A DNA stretch of 13,923 nucleotides from Chloroflexota bacterium (lineage in GTDB: Bacteria > Chloroflexota > Anaerolineae > Anaerolineales > UBA4823): contig JAAZNS010000033.1 in the NCBI GenBank assembly GCA_012798185.1, positions 1 to 13,923 on the forward strand, in the 5' to 3' direction. Within the stretch, counting starts at the first letter, position 1; each line of letters begins with the position of its first letter. The notes below the pieces were generated by a model that saw nothing but the letters and a program-made list of their open reading frames with translations, ran no database searches and was not told the DNA's origin. Both the position numbers and the translations under genes were made by a program. Below are positions 1 through 5,941 of the stretch, piece by piece.

Positions 1-160
1 GTAATACTGATCGGATTGTTTCTTCAAGGCAATTTAAAGGAGTAGAATTTGGTGTTTGTGTTGCAGTTCGATTGATTATATAAGGCGTCAAACTATCCTG
101 GGGATAACTTGCAGCCCGAATTTGTGTTCCACCAATATCAACTGCAACATGAAATTCCAT
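1..160 (-). CDS. ROK-family sugar kinase (glucokinase-like), N-terminal fragment
   Basis: Reading the minus strand from the ATG at 160-158 gives an open frame of 53 codons that runs off the left edge. The protein begins MEFHVAVDIGGTQIRAAS. The DIGGT-x-IRAA segment (residues 8-17) is the N-terminal phosphate/ATP-binding motif of the ROK kinase/repressor family. ROK kinases phosphorylate glucose, N-acetyl sugars or related hexoses in the cytoplasm. The motif sits at the extreme N-terminus with no preceding helix-turn-helix, so this is the kinase form rather than a NagC/XylR-type repressor. No Shine-Dalgarno precedes the ATG, but an extended -10 box ends six bases upstream, so a leaderless transcript is likely. 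The gene diverges from yvcK. Its substrate cannot be told from this fragment. Confidence 0.82.
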   Translation of the reverse strand, partial: MEFHVAVDIGGTQIRAASYPQDSLTPYIINRTATQTPNSTPLNCLEETIRSVL

Positions 161-166
161 GATGTA

Positions 167-175
167 AGTATAGCA
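167..175 (-). promoter_or_regulatory. Extended -10 promoter of the ROK kinase gene
   Basis: On the minus strand positions 175-167 read TGCTATACT, an extended -10 element (TGnTATACT). The hexamer ends six bases before the ATG at 160, which places the expected transcription start on or next to the start codon. I see no good -35, which an extended -10 can do without. Confidence 0.5.
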
Positions 176-180
176 TAGGT

Positions 181-204
181 GTGAATTTCTCTTACTAAAT
201 TCAC
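181..204. promoter_or_regulatory. Inverted repeat, candidate operator between divergent promoters
   Basis: GTGAATTT (181-188) and AAATTCAC (197-204) are perfect reverse complements separated by 8 bases. They lie between the ROK-kinase -10 (167-172) and the yvcK -35 (225-230), about where a repressor or activator dimer acting on the leftward promoter would bind. Arm length and spacing fit a helix-turn-helix dimer site. The regulator is unknown. Confidence 0.4.
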
Positions 205-224
205 TTTTCTTAAAATTTTTTTAT

Positions 225-253
225 TTGACGTTAAAGGCAAACACTGCTATGAT
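225..253 (+). promoter_or_regulatory. sigma-70-type promoter of yvcK
   Basis: TTGACG (225-230), a 17-base spacer and TATGAT (248-253) form a near-consensus promoter. The -10 is extended by TGC (245-247). The predicted start is about base 260, only two or three bases before the yvcK ATG at 263, and there is no Shine-Dalgarno in between. The mRNA is therefore predicted to be leaderless. Confidence 0.65.
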
Positions 254-262
254 GAATATCCT

Positions 263-1597
263 ATGGTACGTCAAATACTTCCCTGGCATCGACGCTTGTG
301 GGATTGGATAAAATCAAACTTTCGATGGTTTATTCCAGGATTGGGGGTTAAACGTTGGATTATTCTCACTTTACTCGGAACAACATTGAGCGGGGTAGGT
401 TTAGCTATTTTTATTTTAGATATTTATCGGACTACTCCAGAAACCTGGTGGCTGCCGTTGCTTTCTGCTGCCTCACTGCGTTTTTTAGCCAGACCTATAC
501 GCGTGATAATATTTGGGGGGATCGGTTTAGGGTTGATTTTGGGGGGAATTTTGGGTTTAAACCGGGCACTTATCAAACCGTTTATTAAACCTGGAAGAAC
601 TGTTGTTGAAACAATTTCCAACCATCGAAAACGCGAACGTGGGGCGAGAATTGTCGCTATTGGCGGAGGGCACGGTTTATCTACCTTGTTGAGAGGCTTG
701 AAACAATATTCTTATAATCTTTCTGCTGTGATTACAGTTGCCGATGATGGGGGATCTTCTGGCAGAATTAGGCGGGAAATGGGGATTTTACCTCCGGGTG
801 ATTTTCGCAATTGCCTGGCAGCATTATCGAATGATGAAGCGCTGCTCTCGCAGTTGTTTCAATACCGCTTTCCAGATGGCGAGAGTAATTTGGAAGGCCA
901 TTCTTTTGGGAATTTATTTATCAGTGCTCTCACTGAAATAACCGGCAGTTTCGAAGATGCAGTGGTTGAATCTGGAAAAGTATTAGGTATCCAGGGTCAA
1001 GTCCTTCCATCAACATTACATAATGTTAAACTTGTCGCTGATATGAAACTCCCTGACTTGAATCGTGAAGTGCGCGTGGAAGGAGAGAGTCATATACCCG
1101 CAATGCCAGGAAAAGTGCAGCGGGTTTGGCTGGAACCGAATTCTCCACCTGGTTTTCCACAATCGATACGCGCGATTTTAAATGCTGATCTAATAATTCT
1201 AGGGCCTGGTAGTTTATATACCAGTATATTACCGAATTTACTCGTTCCGGATATTACGGAAGCTGTGCGGAGCAGCCGAGCATTTAAGGTATTTGTTTGC
1301 AATTTAGCAACACAACCTGGGGAAACAGATGGTTATGATTGTGAGGATCATATCACAGCCATTGAAGCGCATGCAGGGAGAGGCATTTTTGATATCGTGG
1401 TAGCGAATAATGAATGGACACTTCCATTGCCAGGAAACCTCAAATGGGTTGAGATAAAAAATGGTGTAGAGGATAGGTATCCTCTCTATCAAACCAATTT
1501 GGTCGATAAAGATTTTCCCTGGCGGCATAATTCTGTCAAATTAGCGCAAACCCTTTTGGATTTATTGCAAGAACGCACTGGTCCGTTGGCGGAATGA
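263..1597 (+). CDS. yvcK: YvcK-family UDP-GlcNAc-binding protein (gluconeogenesis factor) with N-terminal membrane anchor
   Basis: The 444-residue protein has two parts. The first 110 or so residues are hydrophobic, with likely membrane helices near 32-52 and 81-104. The rest is the YvcK/CofD-like Rossmann domain: GGGHGLS (134-140), DDGGSSG (161-167), PPGDFRN (177-183), GHSFGNL (212-218), GPGSLYTS (314-321) and NLATQPGET (347-355). In Bacillus the family binds UDP-sugars and is needed for growth on gluconeogenic carbon and for normal cell-wall synthesis and shape. The Bacillus protein is about 320 residues and lacks the anchor; the longer anchored form occurs in other phyla. The ATG at 263 is preferred because it fits the promoter and the start of the hydrophobic region, although it has no Shine-Dalgarno. 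Its neighbours (sugar kinase, gap-pgk-tpiA) fit a role in central carbon flux. The family assignment is firm; the membrane location is inferred. Confidence 0.92.
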   Translation: MVRQILPWHRRLWDWIKSNFRWFIPGLGVKRWIILTLLGTTLSGVGLAIFILDIYRTTPETWWLPLLSAASLRFLARPIRVIIFGGIGLGLILGGILGLNRALIKPFIKPGRTVVETISNHRKRERGARIVAIGGGHGLSTLLRGLKQYSYNLSAVITVADDGGSSGRIRREMGILPPGDFRNCLAALSNDEALLSQLFQYRFPDGESNLEGHSFGNLFISALTEITGSFEDAVVESGKVLGIQGQVLPSTLHNVKLVADMKLPDLNREVRVEGESHIPAMPGKVQRVWLEPNSPPGFPQSIRAILNADLIILGPGSLYTSILPNLLVPDITEAVRSSRAFKVFVCNLATQPGETDGYDCEDHITAIEAHAGRGIFDIVVANNEWTLPLPGNLKWVEIKNGVEDRYPLYQTNLVDKDFPWRHNSVKLAQTLLDLLQERTGPLAE

Positions 1598-1680
1598 GTT
1601 GTGAAATATTATTATTTTTGGCATTACTTTCCACTTCATTTTTACTAAATAAAATAATTTAATAGTCTCAAATAAATACC

Positions 1681-1709
1681 TTGGTATCTTGACCAAAATA
1701 GGTTAAAAT
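1681..1709 (+). promoter_or_regulatory. Candidate promoter of the gap-pgk genes
   Basis: TTGGTA (1681-1686, four of six consensus), a 17-base spacer and TAAAAT (1704-1709, five of six) predict a start near 1716 and a leader of about 110 bases before gap. The rest of the 228-base yvcK-gap gap (1598-1680) is very AT-rich, and I see no clear terminator for yvcK in it. Confidence 0.35.
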
Positions 1710-1721
1710 ATTCGGTTGGAT

Positions 1722-1753
1722 ATAAACCCGGTTTCTTGGGAGACCGGGTTTAT
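1722..1753 (+). promoter_or_regulatory. Strong hairpin at the 5' end of the gap leader
   Basis: ATAAACCCGGT (1722-1732) pairs perfectly with ACCGGGTTTAT (1743-1753) over 11 bp. Two further inner pairs (one G-U) leave a six-base loop. No T-run follows, so it does not look like an intrinsic terminator on either strand. If transcription starts near 1716 the stem would be almost at the 5' end of the mRNA, a place where stems are known to slow decay. A smaller hairpin, CGGCA (1779-1783) with TGCCG (1787-1791), follows. A terminator for yvcK is the alternative. Confidence 0.5.
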
Positions 1754-1825
1754 GGTGAGTAAAACAATATTAGAAATCCGGCATTTTGCCGAAAATCAAG
1801 TTTTATATTATTTTGGAGGATTACT

Positions 1826-2884
1826 ATGAAAGTAAAAGTTGGTATTAATGGATTTGGTCGGATTGGTCGACAGGTACTTAAAGCGATACGAGATTTCCAT
1901 GATAACGAATTAGAAGTTGTGGCGTTTAATGATATTGGTGATCTCAAAACTATGGCGCACTTGCTGAAGTATGATTCAAACTATGGCCGATTTAATGGTA
2001 CCGTGGAAGTGAAAGAAGATAGTTTACTGGTTGATGGAAAGGCAATTAAAGGTTTCAAAGAAACTGATCCTGCAAAGATTCCGTGGGGAGATCTTGGAGT
2101 GAGTATTGTAATCGAAGGCACGGGAATTTTTACCATCAAGAAAGATGGGGTAAATAAAAAAGGCAAGGAAGTAAAAGGCGCAGAGAATCACATTACCAAA
2201 GGCGGAGCCAAGAAAGTTATCATCACTGCTCCAGCAGAAGGTGAGGATCTGACCATTGTATTAGGAGTTAACGAAGATAAATATGATCCGGCAAATCATC
2301 ATGTAATATCCAATGCTTCTTGCACAACAAACTGCTTAGCCCCAGCAGCGAAAGTGGTACATGATAATTTTAAGATTGTTCGTGGTTTCATGACCACAAT
2401 TCATGCATATACCAACGATCAAAAGATTTTAGACTTACCGCATAGCGATTTACGCAGAGCGCGAGCGGCTGCAATGAGTATCATTCCAACGACAACCGGT
2501 GCTGCCCGAGCTTTAAAGCTCGTCATCCCAGATTTGGCAGGAAAAATCGATGGTTATGCGTTACGCGTTCCAACATCGACAGTATCAATTGTCGATTTAA
2601 CAGTGGAATTGGAAAAAGCCACTACAACTGAAGAATTACGTGAAACATTCCGCAAGGTTGCCGATAAAGGCAGATTCAAAGGAATTCTTCAGGCTGTCGA
2701 TGAACCCCTGGTAAGCATCGATTTCAAAGGTAGCCCATATAGCTCCTCGGTAGATTTACCTTTTACTCAGGTACTTGGAAAAGAATCTAATAATTTTGCC
2801 AAGATTGTTACCTGGTACGATAATGAATGGGGTTATGCTGTTCGAACAGCTGATTTAGCTGCTTTAATGGCGAAATCCTTATAA
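1826..2884 (+). CDS. gap: Glyceraldehyde-3-phosphate dehydrogenase, type I
   Basis: This cytoplasmic enzyme oxidises and phosphorylates glyceraldehyde 3-phosphate to 1,3-bisphosphoglycerate, or works in reverse. The 352-residue protein shows the dinucleotide fold INGFGRIGRQ (7-16), FND (34-36) where NAD-type enzymes carry an acidic residue, the active-site SNASCTTNCLAP with Cys166, catalytic His193 in TIHAYTNDQ, and PTTTGAA (221-227). The acidic Asp36 favours NAD over NADP (inference). The start is well supported: GGAGGA at 1815-1820 lies five bases before the ATG. The protein is longer than the usual 330-340 residues because a Lys/Gly-rich stretch of about 12 residues sits between GIF (100-102) and GGAKK (126-130). 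It is followed 43 bases later by pgk, probably in one transcript. Confidence 0.97.
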   Translation: MKVKVGINGFGRIGRQVLKAIRDFHDNELEVVAFNDIGDLKTMAHLLKYDSNYGRFNGTVEVKEDSLLVDGKAIKGFKETDPAKIPWGDLGVSIVIEGTGIFTIKKDGVNKKGKEVKGAENHITKGGAKKVIITAPAEGEDLTIVLGVNEDKYDPANHHVISNASCTTNCLAPAAKVVHDNFKIVRGFMTTIHAYTNDQKILDLPHSDLRRARAAAMSIIPTTTGAARALKLVIPDLAGKIDGYALRVPTSTVSIVDLTVELEKATTTEELRETFRKVADKGRFKGILQAVDEPLVSIDFKGSPYSSSVDLPFTQVLGKESNNFAKIVTWYDNEWGYAVRTADLAALMAKSL

Positions 2885-2927
2885 TGGATTGACGAGATTT
2901 CCTAACGGTTGTCGTTTGGAGGAAAGT

Positions 2928-4103
2928 ATGTTTAATAAAAAGACCATTGCAGATATCGATTTGAAGGGTAAAAAAGCGCTTGTTCGCGTGGATTTCAACG
3001 TGCCAATCAAAGATGGTAAAGTATCAGATGACACTCGAATTCAAGCTGCTATGCCGACCATAAAGTATCTGTTGGATCAAGGAGCTGCCCTCATCCTTTG
3101 CTCTCACCTTGGTAGACCAAAGGAAGGACCAGATCCTCAATTTTCGATGAAACCCGTTGCTGATCATTTAAGCAAACTGCTTGGTAAACCGGTTGCCTTT
3201 GCAGAAGATTGTATTGGTCCTGTTGCCGAAAAAGCTGCGAAGGCATTGAAACCTGGTGATGTTTTGGTTTTGGAAAATACACGTTTCCATAAAGAAGAAA
3301 CTAAGAATGATGAAGCGATGTCAAAACAATTAGCTTCTTTGGCAGATATTTATGTCAACGATGCTTTTGGATCTGCCCATCGCGCTCACTCTTCAACAGA
3401 AGGCGTTGCACATATCCTGCCTGCTGTGGCTGGATTTCTAATGGAAAAAGAAATTCAATATTTAGGTGGAGCTATTTCAAATCCAAAACGACCTTTTATT
3501 GCGATTTTAGGCGGGGCAAAAATCAGTGATAAGATAGGCGTGATCCGTAATTTATTGACTAAAGCCGATAGTGTTTTAATCGGCGGCGGCATGGCAAATA
3601 CTTTCTTCAAAGCTCAGGGTTACCCTGTTGGTGATTCTTTGGTTGAAGATGAAGCGTTGGATACTGCGCGTGAATTATTACAGCAATCAAGCGGTAAATT
3701 ACGCCTGCCAGTCGATGTAGTTATTGCAAACAGCATGGAACCAAACGCAGAAATAAAAACAATAAGTATGGGTCCAGTTCCAGATGGCTGGCGGATATTA
3801 GATGTTGGTCCTGAGACTGTATCGGCTTTTGCTAAAGTGATTGCTGGAGCAGGGACAGTCGTATGGAATGGCCCCATGGGTGTATTTGAGGATCCGCGGT
3901 TTGCCAAAGGAACCTTTGAATTAGCAAAATCAGTTGCCGAAAGTAAAGCGACTTCGATTATTGGCGGCGGTGATTCTGTTTCTGCGGTGAATAAAGCAGG
4001 ATTAGCAGATAAAATCACCCATATTTCAACCGGCGGTGGCGCTTCTTTGGAAATGCTTGAAGGTTTAGCATTACCTGGTGTCGCTGCGTTATTAGATAAG
4101 TGA
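2928..4103 (+). CDS. pgk: Phosphoglycerate kinase
   Basis: It transfers the acyl phosphate of 1,3-bisphosphoglycerate to ADP, making ATP and 3-phosphoglycerate: the step after GAPDH. The 391-residue protein is the usual bacterial size and carries VRVDFNVP (19-26), SHLGRP (59-64), ENTRFHKEE (116-124), NDAFG (144-148), GGAKISDK (195-202), NGPMGVFE (314-321), the nucleotide-binding GGGDS (346-350) and STGGGASLE (367-375). I chose the ATG at 2928 rather than an in-frame TTG at 2889. A strong GGAGGA (2918-2923) sits just before 2928, and the protein from there (MFNKKTIADI) matches the usual family start. It lies 43 bases after gap and is probably co-transcribed with it. Confidence 0.97.
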   Translation: MFNKKTIADIDLKGKKALVRVDFNVPIKDGKVSDDTRIQAAMPTIKYLLDQGAALILCSHLGRPKEGPDPQFSMKPVADHLSKLLGKPVAFAEDCIGPVAEKAAKALKPGDVLVLENTRFHKEETKNDEAMSKQLASLADIYVNDAFGSAHRAHSSTEGVAHILPAVAGFLMEKEIQYLGGAISNPKRPFIAILGGAKISDKIGVIRNLLTKADSVLIGGGMANTFFKAQGYPVGDSLVEDEALDTARELLQQSSGKLRLPVDVVIANSMEPNAEIKTISMGPVPDGWRILDVGPETVSAFAKVIAGAGTVVWNGPMGVFEDPRFAKGTFELAKSVAESKATSIIGGGDSVSAVNKAGLADKITHISTGGGASLEMLEGLALPGVAALLDK

Positions 4104-4123
4104 TTTTATTCGTCAAACGATTT

Positions 4124-4186
4124 CCTTTCCTTCCTTTTCTAAAAGTAATCCTTGTACAGGTATTACCAGCGGAAAGGAGGGAAAGG
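4124..4186 (+). terminator. Long hairpin after pgk (possible terminator or 3'-end stem)
   Basis: CCTTTCCTTCCTTTTC (4124-4139) pairs with 4171-4186 over 16 positions, including two G-U pairs. Inside, GTAAT (4145-4149) pairs with ATTAC (4162-4166) and CC with GG. It begins 20 bases after the pgk stop. No T-run follows, so Rho-independent termination is not certain; it may instead protect the 3' end of the gap-pgk mRNA. One arm is pure pyrimidine and the other pure purine. Confidence 0.5.
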
Positions 4187-4353
4187 AAGGCATTGCAGTT
4201 ATTTCACCTGTTTATTTCGACAACATCATTTGTAATGGATATATACTGATAGCGTTGGGCTAAAGAATGCCCTTATTTTTTATGGCTATATATTTTTCCC
4301 CGCAATTTTTGAGATTATTGATTTATGGGTTAAATGTTTTTTGTAGTGCATAG
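4187..4353. other. Intergenic stretch between pgk hairpin and repeat element
   Basis: I find no gene here. A weak promoter-like pair, TCGACA (4217-4222) with TATATA (4240-4245) at 17 bases, could be chance. GGGC (4257-4260) and GCCC (4269-4272) form a 4-bp stem followed by TTATTTTTTAT, a poor but terminator-like signal on the + strand. Confidence 0.3.
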
Positions 4354-4459
4354 AGGCTGTTATTAAGGTTAATCACTCTGAACGAAGCAAAGAGTCTTTT
4401 CATAAAGGTGGAATGTTTCGCTCAGCTCAACATGAAATTTTTGACTTTTTAGACAGCCT
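4354..4459. repeat. MITE/REP-like inverted-repeat element
   Basis: The segment is bounded by AGGCTGT (4354-4360) and its exact reverse complement ACAGCCT (4453-4459). Inside are two small hairpins: ACTCT (4375-4379) with AGAGT (4391-4395), and ATGTT (4413-4417) with AACAT (4429-4433). The loops carry related GAACGAAGCAAA-like and, on the other strand, GAGCTGAGCGAAA-like cores in opposite orientation. No coding capacity and no clear target-site duplication are visible. The pattern resembles short interspersed elements I associate with Chloroflexota and some other environmental genomes. That resemblance is from memory and untested. Confidence 0.55.
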
Positions 4460-4465
4460 TTTATG

Positions 4466-4485
4466 ACCATGTTCATGAATATGGT
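4466..4485. promoter_or_regulatory. 20-bp imperfect palindrome upstream of tpiA, candidate operator
   Basis: ACCAT-G-TTCATGAA-T-ATGGT is a dyad centred on TTCATGAA, with one mismatched pair (G4471 against T4480). It lies 61 bases before the tpiA start and 6 bases beyond the repeat element. The symmetric half-sites suggest a dimeric DNA-binding protein. A convincing tpiA promoter could not be placed next to it: TTGAAT at 4495-4500 has no good -10. Confidence 0.35.
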
Positions 4486-4545
4486 GTTGGATTGTTGAAT
4501 ATGACGATAAATTTTCAATTATTTCATTCTTGAGGATTAGTTCAT

Positions 4546-5328
4546 ATGACTACTAAGCGAATCCCATTTGTTGCAGGAAATTGGAAGATGTTCAAAACCA
4601 TTGCCGAAGCTCGTCAATTGGTTTCTGAAATGATTCCCGGGCTTCAGGCGGTTAAAGGTGTAGAAAAAGTATTATGTCCTCCATATACAAGTCTATTGGC
4701 TGTTAAAGCGTTATTAGAAGGTACAGACATTGGGTGTGGGGCACAAAATATGCATTGGGAATCATCAGGCGCTTTCACCGGCGAAATTTCTCCAAACATG
4801 GTTGCTGAATTATGTCAATATGTGATAATTGGACATTCTGAAAGGCGAACCTATTTTGGTGAAACCGATGAAACAGTAAACCGTAAAATAAAAGCTGCTT
4901 TAATAAATGGTTTGATTCCTATCATGTGCATTGGCGAAACATTACAGGAAAACGAAGCAGGTTTAACAAAACAGGTATTAGAAAAACAGATTACCGGGGG
5001 GTTGGTTGAAGTTGTGCTTCCCAAGGCGAATCAAACAGGGAAAGTAAACCTTATTATTGCTTATGAACCAGTTTGGGCAATTGGAACTGGAAAGGCAGCC
5101 ACATCGACCGGAGCTGATTCAGTCATTGGTGATATCATCCGTCCGGCAGTTGCCAAAATATTTGGCGATGAGGTAGCTCAATCGATGCAGATATTATATG
5201 GCGGCTCTGTAAAGGCTTCAAATGCGCAGGAATTTTTTGCCCAGCCGAATATCGATGGTGCATTGGTCGGTGGTGCGAGTTTGAAAGTTGAAGAATTTGT
5301 ACCTATTGTTCAAGCTGCAGGGAATTAA
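4546..5328 (+). CDS. tpiA: Triosephosphate isomerase
   Basis: It interconverts dihydroxyacetone phosphate and glyceraldehyde 3-phosphate in the cytoplasm, feeding GAPDH. The 260-residue protein has the complete active site: AGNWKMF with Asn12 and Lys14, the electrophilic His97 in IIGHSERR, and catalytic base Glu174 in IAYEPVWAIGTG. The flexible phosphate-gripping loop follows (about 176-186), then YGGSVKASN (218-226) and GALVGGASL (238-246). The length is slightly above the usual 250. GAGGA at 4532-4536 supports the ATG at 4546. It follows gap-pgk in pathway order but after a 442-base gap filled by a hairpin and a repeat element, so it may be transcribed separately. Confidence 0.97.
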   Translation: MTTKRIPFVAGNWKMFKTIAEARQLVSEMIPGLQAVKGVEKVLCPPYTSLLAVKALLEGTDIGCGAQNMHWESSGAFTGEISPNMVAELCQYVIIGHSERRTYFGETDETVNRKIKAALINGLIPIMCIGETLQENEAGLTKQVLEKQITGGLVEVVLPKANQTGKVNLIIAYEPVWAIGTGKAATSTGADSVIGDIIRPAVAKIFGDEVAQSMQILYGGSVKASNAQEFFAQPNIDGALVGGASLKVEEFVPIVQAAGN

Positions 5329-5389
5329 AATTTTCCTTTTGTGTATTTTACCTGGCAGAAAAATAATAAATTTATCGAAAAATCAAGAA

Positions 5390-5464
5390 ACTCACCTAAG
5401 CTGGCTGAGTAGTAAAGATTTAAAATATTCGGATGCAATAAATTATCCTTGTAATTGGTAATTT
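5390..5464 (+). terminator. Two hairpins after tpiA, the second terminator-like
   Basis: The first stem pairs ACTCACC (5390-5396) with GG-c-TGAGT (5403-5410, one bulge) and has no T-run. The second pairs AAATTA-t-CC (5440-5448, bulged T) with GGTAATTT (5457-5464) around TTGTAATT, and the descending arm runs into a T-rich tract to about 5470. The second is the better candidate for ending tpiA transcription, although its stem is AT-rich and weak. Confidence 0.35.
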
Positions 5465-5525
5465 TTCTTTCCTATCTGTAAAGTAAAAATATCGCAGGGT
5501 AATTTAGTTCGATAACACTTTAAGA

Positions 5526-5531
5526 TATAAT
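5526..5531 (+). promoter_or_regulatory. -10 box of the polysaccharide operon promoter
   Basis: A perfect TATAAT lies at 5526-5531, giving a predicted start near 5538 and a leader of about 170 bases before the first gene. The hexamer 17 bases upstream is TTTAGT (5503-5508), only a half match to the -35 consensus, so an activator may help. It is the best promoter candidate between tpiA and the small gene. Confidence 0.5.
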
Positions 5532-5544
5532 GATTTTTAGAATA

Positions 5545-5566
5545 AAAACCAATCGATCATGGTTTT
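5545..5566 (+). promoter_or_regulatory. First leader hairpin
   Basis: AAAACC (5545-5550) pairs with GGTTTT (5561-5566) around AATCGATCAT. It lies close to the predicted 5' end of the leader and immediately before the terminator-like stem. The loop contains the palindrome ATCGAT, which could also be simple DNA symmetry. Confidence 0.35.
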
Positions 5567-5570
5567 AAAA

Positions 5571-5613
5571 ATTCTTCGAAGAGGTGAAAAAGCCCACGAG
5601 GAATATTTTTTTT
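5571..5613 (+). terminator. Terminator-like attenuator hairpin in the operon leader
   Basis: ATTCTTCG (5571-5578) pairs with CGAGGAAT (5597-5604) over 8 bp with one G-U. The 18-base loop holds an extra GG/CC pair (5583-5584 with 5593-5594). An A and then eight T (5606-5613) follow. This is the shape of an intrinsic terminator, placed after the TATAAT and 94 bases before the first gene. The left arm overlaps the self-complementary TCTTCGAAGA (5573-5582), an alternative fold. It may attenuate the polysaccharide operon or stop read-through from tpiA. Confidence 0.5.
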
Positions 5614-5707
5614 CAATATCATCTGGAAATATCTTGGGATTCTTATTCAACAGTATATAAAATGAATATGAGTTACTGGCTTCATAATTGGGGAAGGAGG
5701 ATGTTTA

Positions 5708-5932
5708 ATGTCATACACCAAGAGAACTAATCATCTACAGGATAATAATGGGGAAACAATAAACTTGAAAATATTAGAACCAAAACAAATATTCATGATT
5801 GATGAAGCCTTGAATTCAATTGGAGAGTTTGGTGAAGTGCGCTTGGTTGTTGAAAAGGGCCGTTTAAGATTTTTAATAACCAATAAAAGTTTTGATGTCT
5901 TAAAGTGGCAACCAGGCAGCTTGGAAAAATAG
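5708..5932 (+). CDS. Small conserved-looking protein of unknown function, first gene of the polysaccharide operon
   Basis: The 74-residue protein has no motif that I can name. The N-terminal 20 residues are polar. The remainder reads like a small compact alpha/beta domain: a helix around 25-39 (PKQIFMIDEALNSIG), two short strands, EVRLVVEKG (43-51) and RLRFLITN (52-59), then FDVLKW (62-67). There is no signal peptide or membrane segment. It is very likely real: AAGGAGGA (5695-5702) is among the best ribosome sites in the window, and the NusG paralogue starts 9 bases after its stop. Its place before that gene suggests a regulatory or RNA-binding role or a NusG-like partner, which is only inference. 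I have an unverified impression of similar short proteins ahead of NusG-like genes in related bacteria. Confidence 0.8.
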   Translation: MSYTKRTNHLQDNNGETINLKILEPKQIFMIDEALNSIGEFGEVRLVVEKGRLRFLITNKSFDVLKWQPGSLEK

Positions 5933-5941
5933 GTTGGCTCT

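Noticed and set aside
2889..2927. In-frame TTG start giving pgk 13 extra residues
   Set aside because: A strong GGAGGA and ATG at 2918-2930 fit the normal N-terminus; the extra residues would start only 4 bases after gap with no ribosome site.
3620..4018. Minus-strand open frame of 132 codons inside pgk
   Set aside because: It is antisense to the conserved C-terminal half of pgk; the reading frame follows from codon bias of the real gene.
4257..4283. GGGC/GCCC stem followed by a T-rich run as an intrinsic terminator
   Set aside because: The stem is only 4 bp with an 8-base loop, too weak to call; recorded only within the intergenic description.
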